A DNA stretch of 64,000 nt from Halioglobus sp. (GTDB lineage: Bacteria; Pseudomonadota; Gammaproteobacteria; Pseudomonadales; Halieaceae). The notes below the pieces were generated by a model. It did not search any database and was not told the origin of the DNA. It was given only the letters and a program-made list of their open reading frames with translations. Made by a program: the position numbers and the translations under genes. The stretch lies in NCBI GenBank assembly GCA_029246385.1, contig JAQWNG010000015.1:124001-188000 (forward strand). The letters run 5' to 3'. The first letter of the stretch is position 1, and each line of letters opens with the position of its first letter. Positions 46,547 through 56,698 of this stretch are shown here, piece by piece.

Positions 46547-47149
46547 CTAAAGTGCCGGCCCCAAACCCCGGCTAACCATTTGCTGTAAATAATCTCGCAG
46601 GGCACTCCGCGTGTTCAATTGCACCCCCATCCGAGGGAACATAACCAGTGACACAACTAAGCGCATAATAAGGTCTGTTGCAATGACAATATCCAATTCT
46701 GCGCTAACCTCTCCGGCCTCCTGCGCCATTCGCACGTGCGGCGGCCAGAAGGATAAGCTCCTCTGATAAAATCGTGGATCAAGGAACATCATCGCAACAG
46801 TCTCTGGCTCGATTTCAGCCAGTGCGGCAAAGAGACCCTCCTCCATATCTTTGCGTCCCGATAGCACCGACTGAGTGAGCTTATCGACCAGCGTGGCCTC
46901 GTTTTCTAAGCGTCCCTCTGTACGATTAAGAAAGCTCTCTTGACGTCGGCGGATAATCCCCTCGATTAGCGCCTCCTTGTCATTGAAGTGATTATAAATA
47001 GATCCGCGTGACAACTTACCCACCCGAGCCACCTCACCCATGGAGGTGCGACGTATACCGAACCGATGAATACACTGCTCGCCAGCATCAAGAATCCGCG
47101 CGACCATCGGATCGCTATAGTGCAGAGCATTAAACTGTTCGTTCGACAT
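46547..47149 (-). CDS. TetR family transcriptional regulator
   Basis: A 200-residue repressor-like protein. The N-terminal HTH is clear: TSMGEVARVGKLSRGSIYNHF with the recognition helix, preceded by CIHRFGIRR. The C-terminal ligand-binding domain is helical and divergent, with no assigned ligand. ATG 47149 is preferred over the TTG at 47197. It is divergent from the GMC oxidase-aldehyde dehydrogenase operon and a strong inverted repeat lies between them, so it probably represses that operon and itself. Confidence 0.9.
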   Translation of the reverse strand: MSNEQFNALHYSDPMVARILDAGEQCIHRFGIRRTSMGEVARVGKLSRGSIYNHFNDKEALIEGIIRRRQESFLNRTEGRLENEATLVDKLTQSVLSGRKDMEEGLFAALAEIEPETVAMMFLDPRFYQRSLSFWPPHVRMAQEAGEVSAELDIVIATDLIMRLVVSLVMFPRMGVQLNTRSALRDYLQQMVSRGLGPAL

Positions 47150-47178
47150 TTGAAAGGTTGCTATCTTGACCCGCGACT

Positions 47179-47213
47179 GACAATGAACAATAATCAATTT
47201 CTGTTCATTTGTC
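47179..47213. promoter_or_regulatory. Operator-like palindrome for the TetR regulator
   Basis: GACAATGAACA (47179-47189) and TGTTCATTTGTC (47202-47213) form an almost perfect inverted repeat with a 12-base centre, lying between the divergent start codons of tetR and the GMC oxidase gene. This is the expected place for autoregulatory TetR binding. Confidence 0.6.
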
Positions 47214-47288
47214 TATGATGCCCTCGCGACTTTGCGCAGGAGCAGATGCAAACTTGCAAACAAGCCGTTAAATAGAAGGTTATGCACC

Positions 47289-48995
47289 ATGGTCGAAAAC
47301 ACTACCCCATATGACTACATCATTGTAGGTGCCGGCTCCGCTGGATGTGCACTAGCCTACCGTCTATCACGCGAGTCTAGCCGGCGTGTACTGCTTCTTG
47401 AAGCCGGTGGCAACGACAGTTTTCCGCTCATCCATATCCCACTGGGCTTCGCTTTTCTGATGAAGAACCCCAAGGTTAACTGGTGCTACGAGACCGAAGC
47501 GGACCCCAATATGCATCACCGCCGTATTTCTTGGCCTCGTGGCAAGGTAGTGGGCGGCACCAGTTGCATCAACGGTATGGTGTACATCCGAGGACAGCGC
47601 GAAGACTACGACCACTGGAGTGAAATGGGCAACGCCGGCTGGTCTTATGATGAGGTTCTGCCGTACTTCAAGCGCTCAGAGCACAAAGCGGAAGGTGCCA
47701 ATGAGTGGCACGGTTACGGCGGGCCACTCTGGGTTGAGGACTTTGCCAATGACCAAAAAATGGATTTGGCTGACATCTTCATCGAAGCATCCATTCAGTG
47801 CGACATTCCCTACAATGCAGATTTCAACGGCGCAAGTCAGGAGGGTGCTGGGTATTATCAGACCAACATTCGGAAAGGGAGACGCCAGAGTTCTGCTCGC
47901 ACTTTTCTAAAAGCGTGCAAGAGTCGACCCAATCTCACCGTGGTGACCGGCGCATTGTGTGAACGCATTCTTATCGAAGATGGTGAGGCTGTCGGCGTCG
48001 AATACCGGCTGCATGCAAAAAAAGGTGCACCTACTGAGCGCGCTTATGCTCGCCGTGAGACCATACTCTGCGGCGGCGTCATTAACTCACCACAGTTGTT
48101 GGAATTATCAGGCGTTGGTGATCAACAGCACTTGAACTCGGTGGGCATAGAGACCACACATCATCTCCCCGGAGTAGGCGAAAACCTGCAGGATCATCTG
48201 ACCGTCAATATTCAGCAAGGACTTAACGGCGTAACGACGTTCTATGAGGAAACCCGCCCGTTGGCCATGGCTAAGAATTTTCTCAAGTACCTACTTAAAG
48301 GGACGGGCTTGCTGGCTCACCCAGCAGCACAGGTTGGCGTGTTTTTTCGCAGCACAAATGATGCCGCTAGGGCCGACTCGCAGATCCATTTCGCACCGGC
48401 GGCCAGTGAACCCGACCGCAAGGGCAACCTAAAACCGGCACCCGGGACAACTGCCACTGTGTGCTACCTCCGACCGGAGAGTCGCGGCAGCGTGCACATC
48501 CGTAGCAAAGACCCGCTTGTTCACCCAAGCATTCACGCTAACTATCTCGACACCGAAAGCGACCGAAAAGCGATTATTGCTGCCTTTCGTAGAGTGAGAG
48601 ATATCTTTCTGGCGCCCGCCTTGAAACAATATCGTGGTGAAGAATTTAGGCCCGGTGCGCTCACGGAAACAGATGAGCAGATCCTCGACTATGTCCGTGC
48701 CGAGGCAGAGTCGGTCTATCATCCCGTAGGAACCTGCAAGATGGGCTCTGATGGGATGGCGGTGGTGGACGACCGCCTGCGCGTGCATGGTATCAAGCGA
48801 CTGCGCGTTGCCGACGCGTCAATCATGCCCAAAATTACGTCAGGCAACACGAATGCACCGGCTGTCATGATCGCCGAGAAATGCGCAGACATGCTGCTGC
48901 AGGACGCGGGAGTGAAGACCACCTTGCCCCGAGGGTTAAGCGAAAGATCGAAACAAAACAAAGCACAGCAAACCGCAGCCGTCGCCACAGTATAA
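47289..48995 (+). CDS. GMC family alcohol oxidoreductase (choline-dehydrogenase-like)
   Basis: A 568-residue FAD enzyme that oxidises an alcohol to an aldehyde. The ADP-binding IVGAGSAGC, the GMC signatures [20 protein letters not shown] and [16 protein letters not shown], and the catalytic His region [11 protein letters not shown] are present. ATG 47289 is chosen because AGAAGG lies upstream; the frame is open to 47232. It resembles choline/PEG/long-chain alcohol dehydrogenases; the substrate is not determined. It is followed without a gap by an aldehyde dehydrogenase, so the pair probably takes an alcohol to its acid under TetR control. Confidence 0.9.
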   Translation: MVENTTPYDYIIVGAGSAGCALAYRLSRESSRRVLLLEAGGNDSFPLIHIPLGFAFLMKNPKVNWCYETEADPNMHHRRISWPRGKVVGGTSCINGMVYIRGQREDYDHWSEMGNAGWSYDEVLPYFKRSEHKAEGANEWHGYGGPLWVEDFANDQKMDLADIFIEASIQCDIPYNADFNGASQEGAGYYQTNIRKGRRQSSARTFLKACKSRPNLTVVTGALCERILIEDGEAVGVEYRLHAKKGAPTERAYARRETILCGGVINSPQLLELSGVGDQQHLNSVGIETTHHLPGVGENLQDHLTVNIQQGLNGVTTFYEETRPLAMAKNFLKYLLKGTGLLAHPAAQVGVFFRSTNDAARADSQIHFAPAASEPDRKGNLKPAPGTTATVCYLRPESRGSVHIRSKDPLVHPSIHANYLDTESDRKAIIAAFRRVRDIFLAPALKQYRGEEFRPGALTETDEQILDYVRAEAESVYHPVGTCKMGSDGMAVVDDRLRVHGIKRLRVADASIMPKITSGNTNAPAVMIAEKCADMLLQDAGVKTTLPRGLSERSKQNKAQQTAAVATV

Positions 48996-49016
48996 ATGTC
49001 TTTAAAGGGATCGAAC

Positions 49017-50465
49017 ATGAACGCGTCATTAAAGGAAAGTCCAGTAGCTGCCGAGTTGCAAGCCGTTTTGAACAATCAGCGGCATGCATTTCAATCAGAA
49101 GGCCCTGTCGCGCTCGCCACGCGCATTGACCGCATCGATCGCTGTATCGCGCTATTGGTAGACAACAAAGAGGTAATCTGTGAGGCCGTTAACAAGGACT
49201 TTGGCGGTCGTTCAAAATACGTCACTCTAATGACTGATATCATGACATCTGTGGGCAGTCTCAAATTCGTGAAGAAAAATCTGAAGAAGTGGATGAAGCC
49301 GGAAAAACGGACTCCGTTTATGCCGATGAATTTCCTTGGTGCAAAGGCGCAGGTGCACCATCAGCCTAAGGGCGTGATTGGCATCATGACGCCGTGGAAT
49401 GTACCGGTGAATATGATTTTCAGCCCACTTGCGGATGTACTGGGCGCTGGAAATCGTGCCATGATTAAGCCTTCGGAGTACACGCCGCATACCGCTGACA
49501 TCATGCAGACGTTGTTCGCGCAGTATTTTGAAGAGTCGGAAATCACCGTTATCGCGGGTGGACCGGAAGTCGGAGCCACCTTTTCTGCCCTGCCGCTGGA
49601 TCACCTGATCTTTACCGGTGCCACCAGCATTGGCCGACTGGTGATGCGCGCCGCCTCGGAAAACATGGTTCCCGTTACGCTGGAGCTGGGCGGCAAGTCA
49701 CCCGTAATTGTTGGCGAGGATTGTGACATTCACCTAGCTGCAGAACGCATCATAACAGGCAAAGCTATGAACGGCGGTCAACTCTGCGTCAGTCCGGATT
49801 ACTGCTTTGTACCGCACAGCCGCATGGAGGCCTTTATTAATCGCTGCAAAGCGGTAATAGCAGAACAGTACCCGACCATTCAGGATAACCCTGACTTTGT
49901 AGCGTGCATCAATGAACGCCACTACGATCGCGTGAAAGGCTACATTGATGAGGCGTCTAGCAAAGGTGCTAGGGTCATTCCTCTATGCCCGCCCGGCGAA
50001 GCCTTTTCCGAGCGCGACGAGCATAAGATTGCCCTACACCTAGTGGTCAACCCTGACGATGATCTTACCTGCATGCAGGATGAAATTTTTGGCGCCATAC
50101 TGAACATCAAAGCCTATGAAAAGTTGGAGGACGTCATTGACTTCATCAATGCTCGGGAACGACCGCTGGCTTTGTATTACTTCGGAAAAGATAAAGCGGA
50201 ACAGGACAAAGTCATTAATAACACACTCTCCGGCGGCGTTGCCGTTAATGCTATCGCCCTGCAGGTGGGCTGCGACGACCTACCATTCGGCGGTATCGGT
50301 CATAGTGGCATGGGGAACTATCGTGGCCGTGACGGTTTCCGAACCTTTAGCCACGCTCGCGGCGTCTACCGAGAAGGGTTTGTGGATATGGCAAAACTGG
50401 CTGGCACCTTGCCCCCCTATGGGCAAAAAGTGGCAAACATGCTGGAGTCACAGATTAAAAAATAA
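49017..50465 (+). CDS. Coniferyl-type aldehyde dehydrogenase
   Basis: A 482-residue NAD(P)-dependent aldehyde dehydrogenase. Catalytic Glu223 is in LELGGKSPV and catalytic Cys257 in [11 protein letters not shown]. The wording [11 protein letters not shown] is typical of coniferyl aldehyde dehydrogenases and related aryl/alkyl ALDHs. The ATG at 49017 has AAAGGGA just upstream; another ATG at 48996 touches the GMC stop. It completes oxidation of the aldehyde produced by the GMC enzyme in the same operon. Confidence 0.9.
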   Translation: MNASLKESPVAAELQAVLNNQRHAFQSEGPVALATRIDRIDRCIALLVDNKEVICEAVNKDFGGRSKYVTLMTDIMTSVGSLKFVKKNLKKWMKPEKRTPFMPMNFLGAKAQVHHQPKGVIGIMTPWNVPVNMIFSPLADVLGAGNRAMIKPSEYTPHTADIMQTLFAQYFEESEITVIAGGPEVGATFSALPLDHLIFTGATSIGRLVMRAASENMVPVTLELGGKSPVIVGEDCDIHLAAERIITGKAMNGGQLCVSPDYCFVPHSRMEAFINRCKAVIAEQYPTIQDNPDFVACINERHYDRVKGYIDEASSKGARVIPLCPPGEAFSERDEHKIALHLVVNPDDDLTCMQDEIFGAILNIKAYEKLEDVIDFINARERPLALYYFGKDKAEQDKVINNTLSGGVAVNAIALQVGCDDLPFGGIGHSGMGNYRGRDGFRTFSHARGVYREGFVDMAKLAGTLPPYGQKVANMLESQIKK

Positions 50466-50474
50466 GCGCTAATG

Positions 50475-50810
50475 CTAATGCAGTGTCGGAAGTCTCTCCG
50501 ACACTATAATAGACTGCAATTGCTTCCCCAGCATGATAACAAAACCCTGGCGTCGCTCCACGCCCTCGTAGGTATAGTCAAAGCGATATTGGCGCCAGAT
50601 GCGCCAACGACCCATAGCATCGCGGCTAAGAGACACGCGCTGCACGTGCACTGATTGATCCAATAATTGAAACTCATCGCGTTTACTGGCTCGGGCAACC
50701 GCCTGCAGAGCAAGTTCTCGAACGCGGACAGCCGATAAAAAATACATGCACAGCAAACCAAATGCCAGCAGGCTTACAACCTCTCCCAAATTAAAATACA
50801 CCCCGTTCAA
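50475..50810 (-). CDS. DUF3301 family membrane protein
   Basis: A 111-residue protein of the DUF3301 family, common in gammaproteobacteria. It has one N-terminal transmembrane helix (about 9-28) and the characteristic motif LDQSVHVQRVSLSRDAMGRWRIWRQYRFDYTYEG. Its function is unknown. It lies downstream of the YbfF-like esterase on the same strand, 12 bases away, and the two probably share a transcript. A hairpin with the convergent aldehyde dehydrogenase gene lies within its last codons. Confidence 0.88.
   Translation of the reverse strand: MNGVYFNLGEVVSLLAFGLLCMYFLSAVRVRELALQAVARASKRDEFQLLDQSVHVQRVSLSRDAMGRWRIWRQYRFDYTYEGVERRQGFVIMLGKQLQSIIVSERLPTLH
50482..50505. terminator. Hairpin between convergent ALDH and DUF3301 genes
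   Basis: AGTGTCGG (50482-50489) and CCGACACT (50498-50505) form a perfect 8-bp stem with an 8-base loop, located between the convergent genes and overlapping the 3-prime end of the DUF3301 gene. No T-tract follows in either direction. Confidence 0.4.
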
Positions 50811-50822
50811 TCTCTCGTAGCT

Positions 50823-51623
50823 TTATCTCTCAGGCGTCAGCATACTTGGCTTTAATGTCCCAAGAAAGCGTTGCACAATGCTATTGAATAATTTTGGCTT
50901 TTCTACGTGTAACCAATGGCTGCAGCCCGGTAGAACCTTAAGCGTCGCCTGCGGAAAAATCCTTTGAATCATAGGCCAGTGTTCCTCTAAAATATAGTGC
51001 GATGTACCACCTTTGATAAACAAGGTCGGCCCAGAATACAACAGTCCCGCTGACGGCGCTGCGAGCATTGAGGCATAACAGAGCCTTAAACCCTTATAGT
51101 CAAAACGCCAGCGGAATATTCCTGTGCTATCACGCTGCAGGCTCATCATTAAAAACTGTATCAGTGCTTCGTCCTTTAAACATTTTGCCATTACGCGTGA
51201 CGCTTGCTTCCGGCTGGTGCAATGTGCAGCATTTACCTCAGCAAGTGCAGCAAAAACAGTATCGTGATGGGACGAATACTCCACTGGCGCGATGTCAGCA
51301 ATGACAAGCGACTCAACACGCTGCGGATACCGCAGCGCAAATTGCATCGCGACTTTGCCACCTAAAGAGTGCCCTAAAAAATGCGCTCGGGGTAACCTTT
51401 CAGCATCCATCCACTGCTGCAAACTCGCAGCCATTGTAGCCAAATCCGGATTTTTCAGCCACGCCGATCGCCCATGGTTAGGTAGGTCTATACTAAACAC
51501 CGTGAACCTGTCCTGCAGGGCCTGCGCTAGAACGCCCAAGTTGCTTCCCGCACCGAACAGGCCATGCAATAGCACGACTGCAGAGCCTTCTCCTAACCGC
51601 TTCACATGCAAACTAATACTCAT
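50823..51623 (-). CDS. ybfF: YbfF-like alpha/beta-hydrolase esterase
   Basis: A 266-residue alpha/beta-hydrolase. The oxyanion and nucleophile elbow regions are LHGLFGAGSNLG and FLGHSLGGKVAM, with Ser in GHSLG, and a late GCSHWLHVEKP contains the catalytic His. The DLPNHGRS and AIAPVEY-type blocks (here ADIAPVEYSSHHD) match YbfF, an acyl-CoA/short-chain ester hydrolase. It is on the same strand as DUF3301. Substrate is not known beyond small esters. Confidence 0.85.
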   Translation of the reverse strand: MSISLHVKRLGEGSAVVLLHGLFGAGSNLGVLAQALQDRFTVFSIDLPNHGRSAWLKNPDLATMAASLQQWMDAERLPRAHFLGHSLGGKVAMQFALRYPQRVESLVIADIAPVEYSSHHDTVFAALAEVNAAHCTSRKQASRVMAKCLKDEALIQFLMMSLQRDSTGIFRWRFDYKGLRLCYASMLAAPSAGLLYSGPTLFIKGGTSHYILEEHWPMIQRIFPQATLKVLPGCSHWLHVEKPKLFNSIVQRFLGTLKPSMLTPER

Positions 51624-51780
51624 GTAATAACGTCTCCTGCGAAAACGTCTTTGTCTGCCTAAAGACTATCATGCATCGTAGTATCGACCACTTCGCCGGT
51701 TTGCTTTTTTTGTCCATGATGCTGTGTCCTTCAGCGTATTTTGGTATCATCCATTGATCCATAACAATAGGGAATAAAGC

Positions 51781-52569
51781 ATGCGACTGTCCCAAACCCT
51801 CTGCCGATACAGCATTTTTTTCGCCTATGCTGCGCTACTTAGCGCCTGCAGTGCAACGCCAGCCTATAATCCTACGGTCTTTTCTGCCGAGACCGATCAG
51901 CCCCGCCTCGATGCGAACCCGATGAAAACCGTTGTTATCGCCCATGTTGATTTAGGTTCGCAGTCGCGTAACTACCTAGACAAAGAAGCGCCCCGCATCG
52001 ATGCACAAATCTCTGAATATCTGCAAGAAAATGGGTTTAAGGTACTTCCCCAGCGCGAGTTTGAGCAGCAGTGGAATAGCGCGGTGCGGGCCTTTGGCAA
52101 TCCGGTAGACCCCACCAGTGGCAAGATCAACGCGAAGACGTTTGCACAGATCATGTACCAAGTGCGCGATAAATTAGTCGCTAGTTCAAACGTCGATGGA
52201 TTCATATTCACCGACCTTGTAGAGCGCCAGGAATCGTTTAGCGGCGGCATGAAACATCTAGCGCGCTGGGATGGCGTCGCCCGCGCACCGACGATGCAAG
52301 GGCCCGGTGATGGCGTCAGTGCCAATTTCGACTGGAGCATGATGGCGGCGGTTGTCTCCTTAAACGTCACCATCTACGACGCGGAATTAAAACCCGTGTT
52401 TCATGGACGTGGAGGCCTAGATGCCACCGACGCAATAGATAGCCGCTCAACCAAAGGGCGTTATGTACGACGCCGCAATGTTCTGGAAAACGACAGTAAT
52501 ATAATGGAGGGTATACAACTCGCCTTCTACCCGCTGATCGACATGGAAGACTGGCCTGGCAATCCTTAA
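51781..52569 (+). CDS. Predicted lipoprotein, possibly CsgG/LpoB-like fold
   Basis: A 262-residue protein with a signal peptide ending in LLSAC (about Cys23). The mature region has TVVIAHVDLGSQ, then an EAPRIDAQISEYLQENGFKVLP segment, which fits the helix-strand pattern of CsgG/LpoB/GNA1162-type envelope lipoproteins that sense or form periplasmic assemblies. That fold link is inference. It is directly upstream of the carboxylesterase, 30 bases apart, and probably co-transcribed with it. No function is assigned. Confidence 0.65.
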   Translation: MRLSQTLCRYSIFFAYAALLSACSATPAYNPTVFSAETDQPRLDANPMKTVVIAHVDLGSQSRNYLDKEAPRIDAQISEYLQENGFKVLPQREFEQQWNSAVRAFGNPVDPTSGKINAKTFAQIMYQVRDKLVASSNVDGFIFTDLVERQESFSGGMKHLARWDGVARAPTMQGPGDGVSANFDWSMMAAVVSLNVTIYDAELKPVFHGRGGLDATDAIDSRSTKGRYVRRRNVLENDSNIMEGIQLAFYPLIDMEDWPGNP

Positions 52570-52599
52570 TGATAACGCCATGATTAGCGGAGCATCGCC

Positions 52600-54441
52600 A
52601 TGAAAAAAACTGTTGTTCTAATATTAGTAGTTTTACTGGCAGTACTCACTGTCTATTTTTGGCCTTCATCGCCAGAGTCCATAACGAAAATTCCAAACGC
52701 GGGTGCCGAACGTACCCTCCAAAGCGGCACAGTAATCGGCAGTGAAGATGCAGGCAAGACCTACGTGTGGTTAGGCATTCCATTTGCCGCGCCACCAATC
52801 GCAGATCTGCGCTGGCGTTCGCCGCAGCCGGTAGAACCGTGGACAGAAGCCCTAAACGCAACGATGTTTCGAGATGCCTGCGTACAGTTATCGGGCCCAC
52901 TCGATGGACTCCCTGGCGACAGCGGTGCCGTGGTCGGCAGCGAAGACTGCCTCTATCTCAACGTGTGGGCACCCCGTGAACACAGCAGCGTAAACGCAGA
53001 CAAGCTTCCAGTTATGTTCTGGATTCATGGTGGCGGTAACACCATCGGTACAGCAAACACCTATGACGGCAGTCTACTAGCCAGTGGCGAACAGGTCGTC
53101 GTAGTCACGATCAACTACCGTCTGGGGTTTTTTGGCTGGATGAGTCATCCCGCATTGCGGACGTCCGACCGAGACGCCTTGGATGCTAGCGGCAACTATG
53201 CCAACCTCGACATGATCGCGGCACTGCAGTGGGTAGCCGATAACATTGCCCACTTTGGCGGCGACCGTAACAACATCACCATCTTCGGGGAGTCCGCTGG
53301 AGGCCGCAATGTATTCTCACTGATGGCATCCCCTCTGGCGAAGGGACTCTTTCATCGAGCCATTGCACAAAGTGGATCAGTGGGGACTGTACCACTGTGG
53401 CGCGCTGAAAACTTTCATGACGACACACCACCGGGACAAGCACTCAGTTCGCGCGAATGGCTGTCGCTGCAGCTGCAAAATTCGGGTCGCGCTAAAGACA
53501 GCAAGGCTGCCCGCGCCGCGCAGCTACTGATGTCTGATGAAGAAACGCGTGATTTCATGTACTCCCGCAGTGCACAAGAGATCCTCGAGGGTGTATCGGG
53601 TGGTGCAGGTATGTATCGAGCACCGCAAAGTTTTCGCGATGGCACAGTGCTGCCTACAAGCACCCTATATCAATTGTTCAGTGATCCCTCACGCTATAAT
53701 AGTGTTCCCCTGATCACGGGAACCAATCGAGACGAGGCAAAATTATTTTTGGCGCAAGACCCTGAGTTCGTGGAACTTCGCTTCGGTGTTCTGCCGCGGG
53801 TCAAGGATATACAAAGCTATAACGAGTTTAGCGCCTACCTCAGTGACGGCTGGAAGGCGATGGCGGTAGACGGCGTCGCGGACATCATTGCCACTAACGG
53901 TTCAGAGCCGGTTTTTGCTTATCGTTGGGACTGGGATGAGGGCGGAAAAAACTGGCTGATCGATTACAGCGAATTGCTCGGCGCAGCACACGGCCTTGAA
54001 GTCGCCTATATTTTTGGTGAATTCGACGGAGCCATCGGAGCACCGGGCCTCTATACCGACAACAACAGTGCAGATCGTGACCTATTGGCCCAAGAGATGC
54101 GCAGCTACTGGTCTGAGTTTGCCAGAACAGGCACGCCAGCAACTGGCCGCAGCGGGCTTTTGCCGCAGTGGCGCCCTTGGGGCAACGCTGGTCCTAATCT
54201 CATGCTGCTTGACACTGCCAGCGGTGGAGGCCTGCGCATGGTAAAGGAACCTATGACTGTGGCAATGCTGAAAGAACGCATAGCGCAGGATCAAAACATC
54301 ACGGATCTGCAATCGCGCTGTGCCCTGCATGTACAAATGTTCCTCCTCGCTAACGCCGGCGACGACGTCTGGGATGAGGCAGGCTACAACGCATTGGGGT
54401 GTTCCGGCTTCTACCCATGGGAACTTGCAGTAGAACGTTAG
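52600..54441 (+). CDS. Type-B carboxylesterase/lipase
   Basis: A 613-residue serine esterase of the cholinesterase/type-B carboxylesterase family, with an N-terminal signal anchor (MKKTVVLILVVLLAVLTVY). Nucleophile Ser232 is in GESAGG, the oxyanion hole is HGGGNTIG, and His464 in GAAHGLEVAYIF is a plausible catalytic His. The usual FAAPPIADLRWRSPQP and EDCLYLNVWAP motifs are present. It would hydrolyse esters in the periplasm. GGAG lies 13 bases before ATG 52600. It follows the lipoprotein gene closely. Confidence 0.93.
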   Translation: MKKTVVLILVVLLAVLTVYFWPSSPESITKIPNAGAERTLQSGTVIGSEDAGKTYVWLGIPFAAPPIADLRWRSPQPVEPWTEALNATMFRDACVQLSGPLDGLPGDSGAVVGSEDCLYLNVWAPREHSSVNADKLPVMFWIHGGGNTIGTANTYDGSLLASGEQVVVVTINYRLGFFGWMSHPALRTSDRDALDASGNYANLDMIAALQWVADNIAHFGGDRNNITIFGESAGGRNVFSLMASPLAKGLFHRAIAQSGSVGTVPLWRAENFHDDTPPGQALSSREWLSLQLQNSGRAKDSKAARAAQLLMSDEETRDFMYSRSAQEILEGVSGGAGMYRAPQSFRDGTVLPTSTLYQLFSDPSRYNSVPLITGTNRDEAKLFLAQDPEFVELRFGVLPRVKDIQSYNEFSAYLSDGWKAMAVDGVADIIATNGSEPVFAYRWDWDEGGKNWLIDYSELLGAAHGLEVAYIFGEFDGAIGAPGLYTDNNSADRDLLAQEMRSYWSEFARTGTPATGRSGLLPQWRPWGNAGPNLMLLDTASGGGLRMVKEPMTVAMLKERIAQDQNITDLQSRCALHVQMFLLANAGDDVWDEAGYNALGCSGFYPWELAVER

Positions 54442-54453
54442 TGAAACCCTTGA

Positions 54454-55581
54454 TCAATCCTGCGGCTTGATTAGATATTTCTCTCCCGTCGCTTGCTTGC
54501 CATAAACCGCCATTGCCTCTAACGACAGCGCCTCTGCAAGTGACACTTCCCTCGTATAGTGACTGGCAAACGTTGTTTTTATTTCTGCCGCCACTTTAGC
54601 CCGCATTTGAATACTCTTCTCAATGCCCACCTTCTGCAAAAACGGTGTCAGCAGGAAGCCTGACAGGCTCCACGAAAATCCGAAATTGCGTGTCAACGTC
54701 GTTGGGTTTCGGTCGAGACCGCCGTAGATATACACCTGTTTAAATACGTCACTGCCATAACCGTTGTACTCCGTCATACTGCGTAACGCCGCTGCTTCCA
54801 TACAGGAGAGGATCTGCCCGGCCAGTTTGCCACCGCCGGTCGCATCGAAAGCTAGTGTCGCACCCGTTTCGGCGAGCGCGTCTGTCAGGTCATCGTAATA
54901 ACTGTCACTCGCTGTATTCACGATGTATTTGGCACCCATAGCTTTGAGTAGCGCTTCCTGCTCCACCTTGCGGACGATATTCACCAACGCAACGTCTTCG
55001 TTCATGCAAATACGGTTTAACATCTGACCAAGATTAGACGCCGCTGCCGTGTGCACCAACGCGGTATGATTCTCCATGCGCATAGTCTCAACCATGGCCA
55101 ACGCAGTAAGCGGGTTAACAAAGCAGGACGCGCCCTCTGCCGCTGTGGTGCCCTCTTCTAGCTCGAGGCACATAAAGGCATTGACACAGCGGTACTGACT
55201 GTACATCGCCCCACCAATGATGCCGACTCGTTTACCGATCAATGCCTGCGCAGCATCAGATCCGCCAGCGCCGATGACCGTTCCTGCAGCCTCATTACCC
55301 ACCGGCATCGACTGACCGATGCGCCCAGCGACCATCTTCATCATAGCTGCGGGAATATCAGCGCTGACCACTGGGTGCTCTGCCGTCCCCGACACCCTTA
55401 CCGTGGTTAAATCCGCAGGGCCGAACAGCAAGGCTAAATCAGATGGGTTCAACGGCGAGGCTTCAACCTGCACCAGGACCTCGTCAGGACCAGGCTCAGG
55501 AACCGCCACATCGACGAGTGTTATCTCTAGCGTGTTATCGTCTGTAACAGTGGAGCGAAGTTGTAATCCGGTCTTGGTCAT
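54454..55581 (-). CDS. MDR-superfamily reductase (quinone-oxidoreductase-like)
   Basis: A 375-residue medium-chain dehydrogenase/reductase. It has the GroES-like N-domain (PEPGPDEVLVQVEASPLNPSD) and a Rossmann domain with the nucleotide segment HTAAASNLGQML. The usual Cys/His zinc ligands are not evident, so it is more like zinc-free quinone oxidoreductases or trans-2-enoyl-CoA reductases than alcohol dehydrogenases. Its C-terminal region is complete. It is transcribed alone, convergent with the carboxylesterase. The substrate is unknown. Confidence 0.82.
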   Translation of the reverse strand: MTKTGLQLRSTVTDDNTLEITLVDVAVPEPGPDEVLVQVEASPLNPSDLALLFGPADLTTVRVSGTAEHPVVSADIPAAMMKMVAGRIGQSMPVGNEAAGTVIGAGGSDAAQALIGKRVGIIGGAMYSQYRCVNAFMCLELEEGTTAAEGASCFVNPLTALAMVETMRMENHTALVHTAAASNLGQMLNRICMNEDVALVNIVRKVEQEALLKAMGAKYIVNTASDSYYDDLTDALAETGATLAFDATGGGKLAGQILSCMEAAALRSMTEYNGYGSDVFKQVYIYGGLDRNPTTLTRNFGFSWSLSGFLLTPFLQKVGIEKSIQMRAKVAAEIKTTFASHYTREVSLAEALSLEAMAVYGKQATGEKYLIKPQD

Positions 55582-55693
55582 TTAAATTTCCTTTTCTTTA
55601 TTAGAGTGATTATGAACGTTAAATAGTGAATCTACCCCACCGCTATCCGTTGGGATACGCACTATGCTGATAATCTTGTGTACATGCTAACGG

Positions 55694-56698
55694 TTAACTC
55701 AGCAGCGCAGCTAGCCCTCGCTCAATGGACCACATTGCGGATAAAGAACCCAATATATAAACAGGTATCGGAAACAGCCTGCCCTGCCACGGCGCTAATG
55801 GCTTTCTAATCACAAGCCAGATAGCCCACACCAAAAAGATAAATGCGAGTTGCCCCGCTTCGATTCCAATGTTGAAAAACAGTAGCGCCAACGGGACATT
55901 ATCCTGAGGCAAACCGGTTTCAGCCAGTGCGCCCGCAAATCCCATCCCATGCAGAATACCAAACCCACCGGCCAACCACCAAGGATGGCGCCAAAGCAAA
56001 TCATGCTTCGCTTTTCGCGTCAATTCCACTGCAAGCGCAAAGATACTTAGTGCGATCGCAAATTCAACCAATGCCACTGGATAATCTAAATAACCCAGTG
56101 TAACAAGCGACAATGTGATGCTGTGCCCAACCGTAAATGCGGTAATCGTCCAAAAGAGGCGACTTCCACCACCCACTAGCAATAGCAGGCCAAATACAAA
56201 CATCAGATGATCGAAACCCGTCCAGATATGCTCAATACCTAGACGGGTATAGTTGCCAACCACATTGCCAGCGGTCGATTCAGCAGGCACGACAAATTCT
56301 GGACGATCTGCATTAAGCACCTCTTGATATTGGCGTCCGTCAAGCAAACTAACCATCGCCATTGCCGATGCTTGGCTAGCAGCAAGCCCTGACACACCGA
56401 GGATCTCGCCTACCAATCCGTCTTCGCCCAAGGTCGAACACTGTAACTGCCAGCTGGTCACAACGCCTGTGTCTTCGAGCTGCGGCGGACTTGCATTTAT
56501 GACCTCGCAAGCTTCTGGCCACACCGGCTCTAATGGCACGCTGCTAACCCCCTGAGCCGGAGTTTTCCACACCATATTGTACTGTTGAGGGGCGGTCTCA
56601 TTAACCTTGAGTAAAGAAGGCGCGAAACGGTGACCATGAGAAACTTGTATCGCACACACACCAAGAATAAGAGCCAATAGGATTCGCACGTTCTTCAT
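55694..56698 (-). CDS. HupE/UreJ family membrane protein
   Basis: A 334-residue inner-membrane protein with a signal peptide (about 1-22), an extracytoplasmic N-terminal half and C-terminal helices of HupE/UreJ type: GIEHIWTGFDHLMFVFGLLL, TAFTVGHSITLSLVTLGY and GFGILHGMGFAGAL with the family histidines. HupE/UreJ proteins are linked to nickel or other metal handling; the exact ion is unknown here. Its start overlaps the stop of the PPIase gene upstream on the same strand, so they are translationally coupled. The large N-terminal domain is unassigned. Confidence 0.85.
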   Translation of the reverse strand: MKNVRILLALILGVCAIQVSHGHRFAPSLLKVNETAPQQYNMVWKTPAQGVSSVPLEPVWPEACEVINASPPQLEDTGVVTSWQLQCSTLGEDGLVGEILGVSGLAASQASAMAMVSLLDGRQYQEVLNADRPEFVVPAESTAGNVVGNYTRLGIEHIWTGFDHLMFVFGLLLLVGGGSRLFWTITAFTVGHSITLSLVTLGYLDYPVALVEFAIALSIFALAVELTRKAKHDLLWRHPWWLAGGFGILHGMGFAGALAETGLPQDNVPLALLFFNIGIEAGQLAFIFLVWAIWLVIRKPLAPWQGRLFPIPVYILGSLSAMWSIERGLAALLS

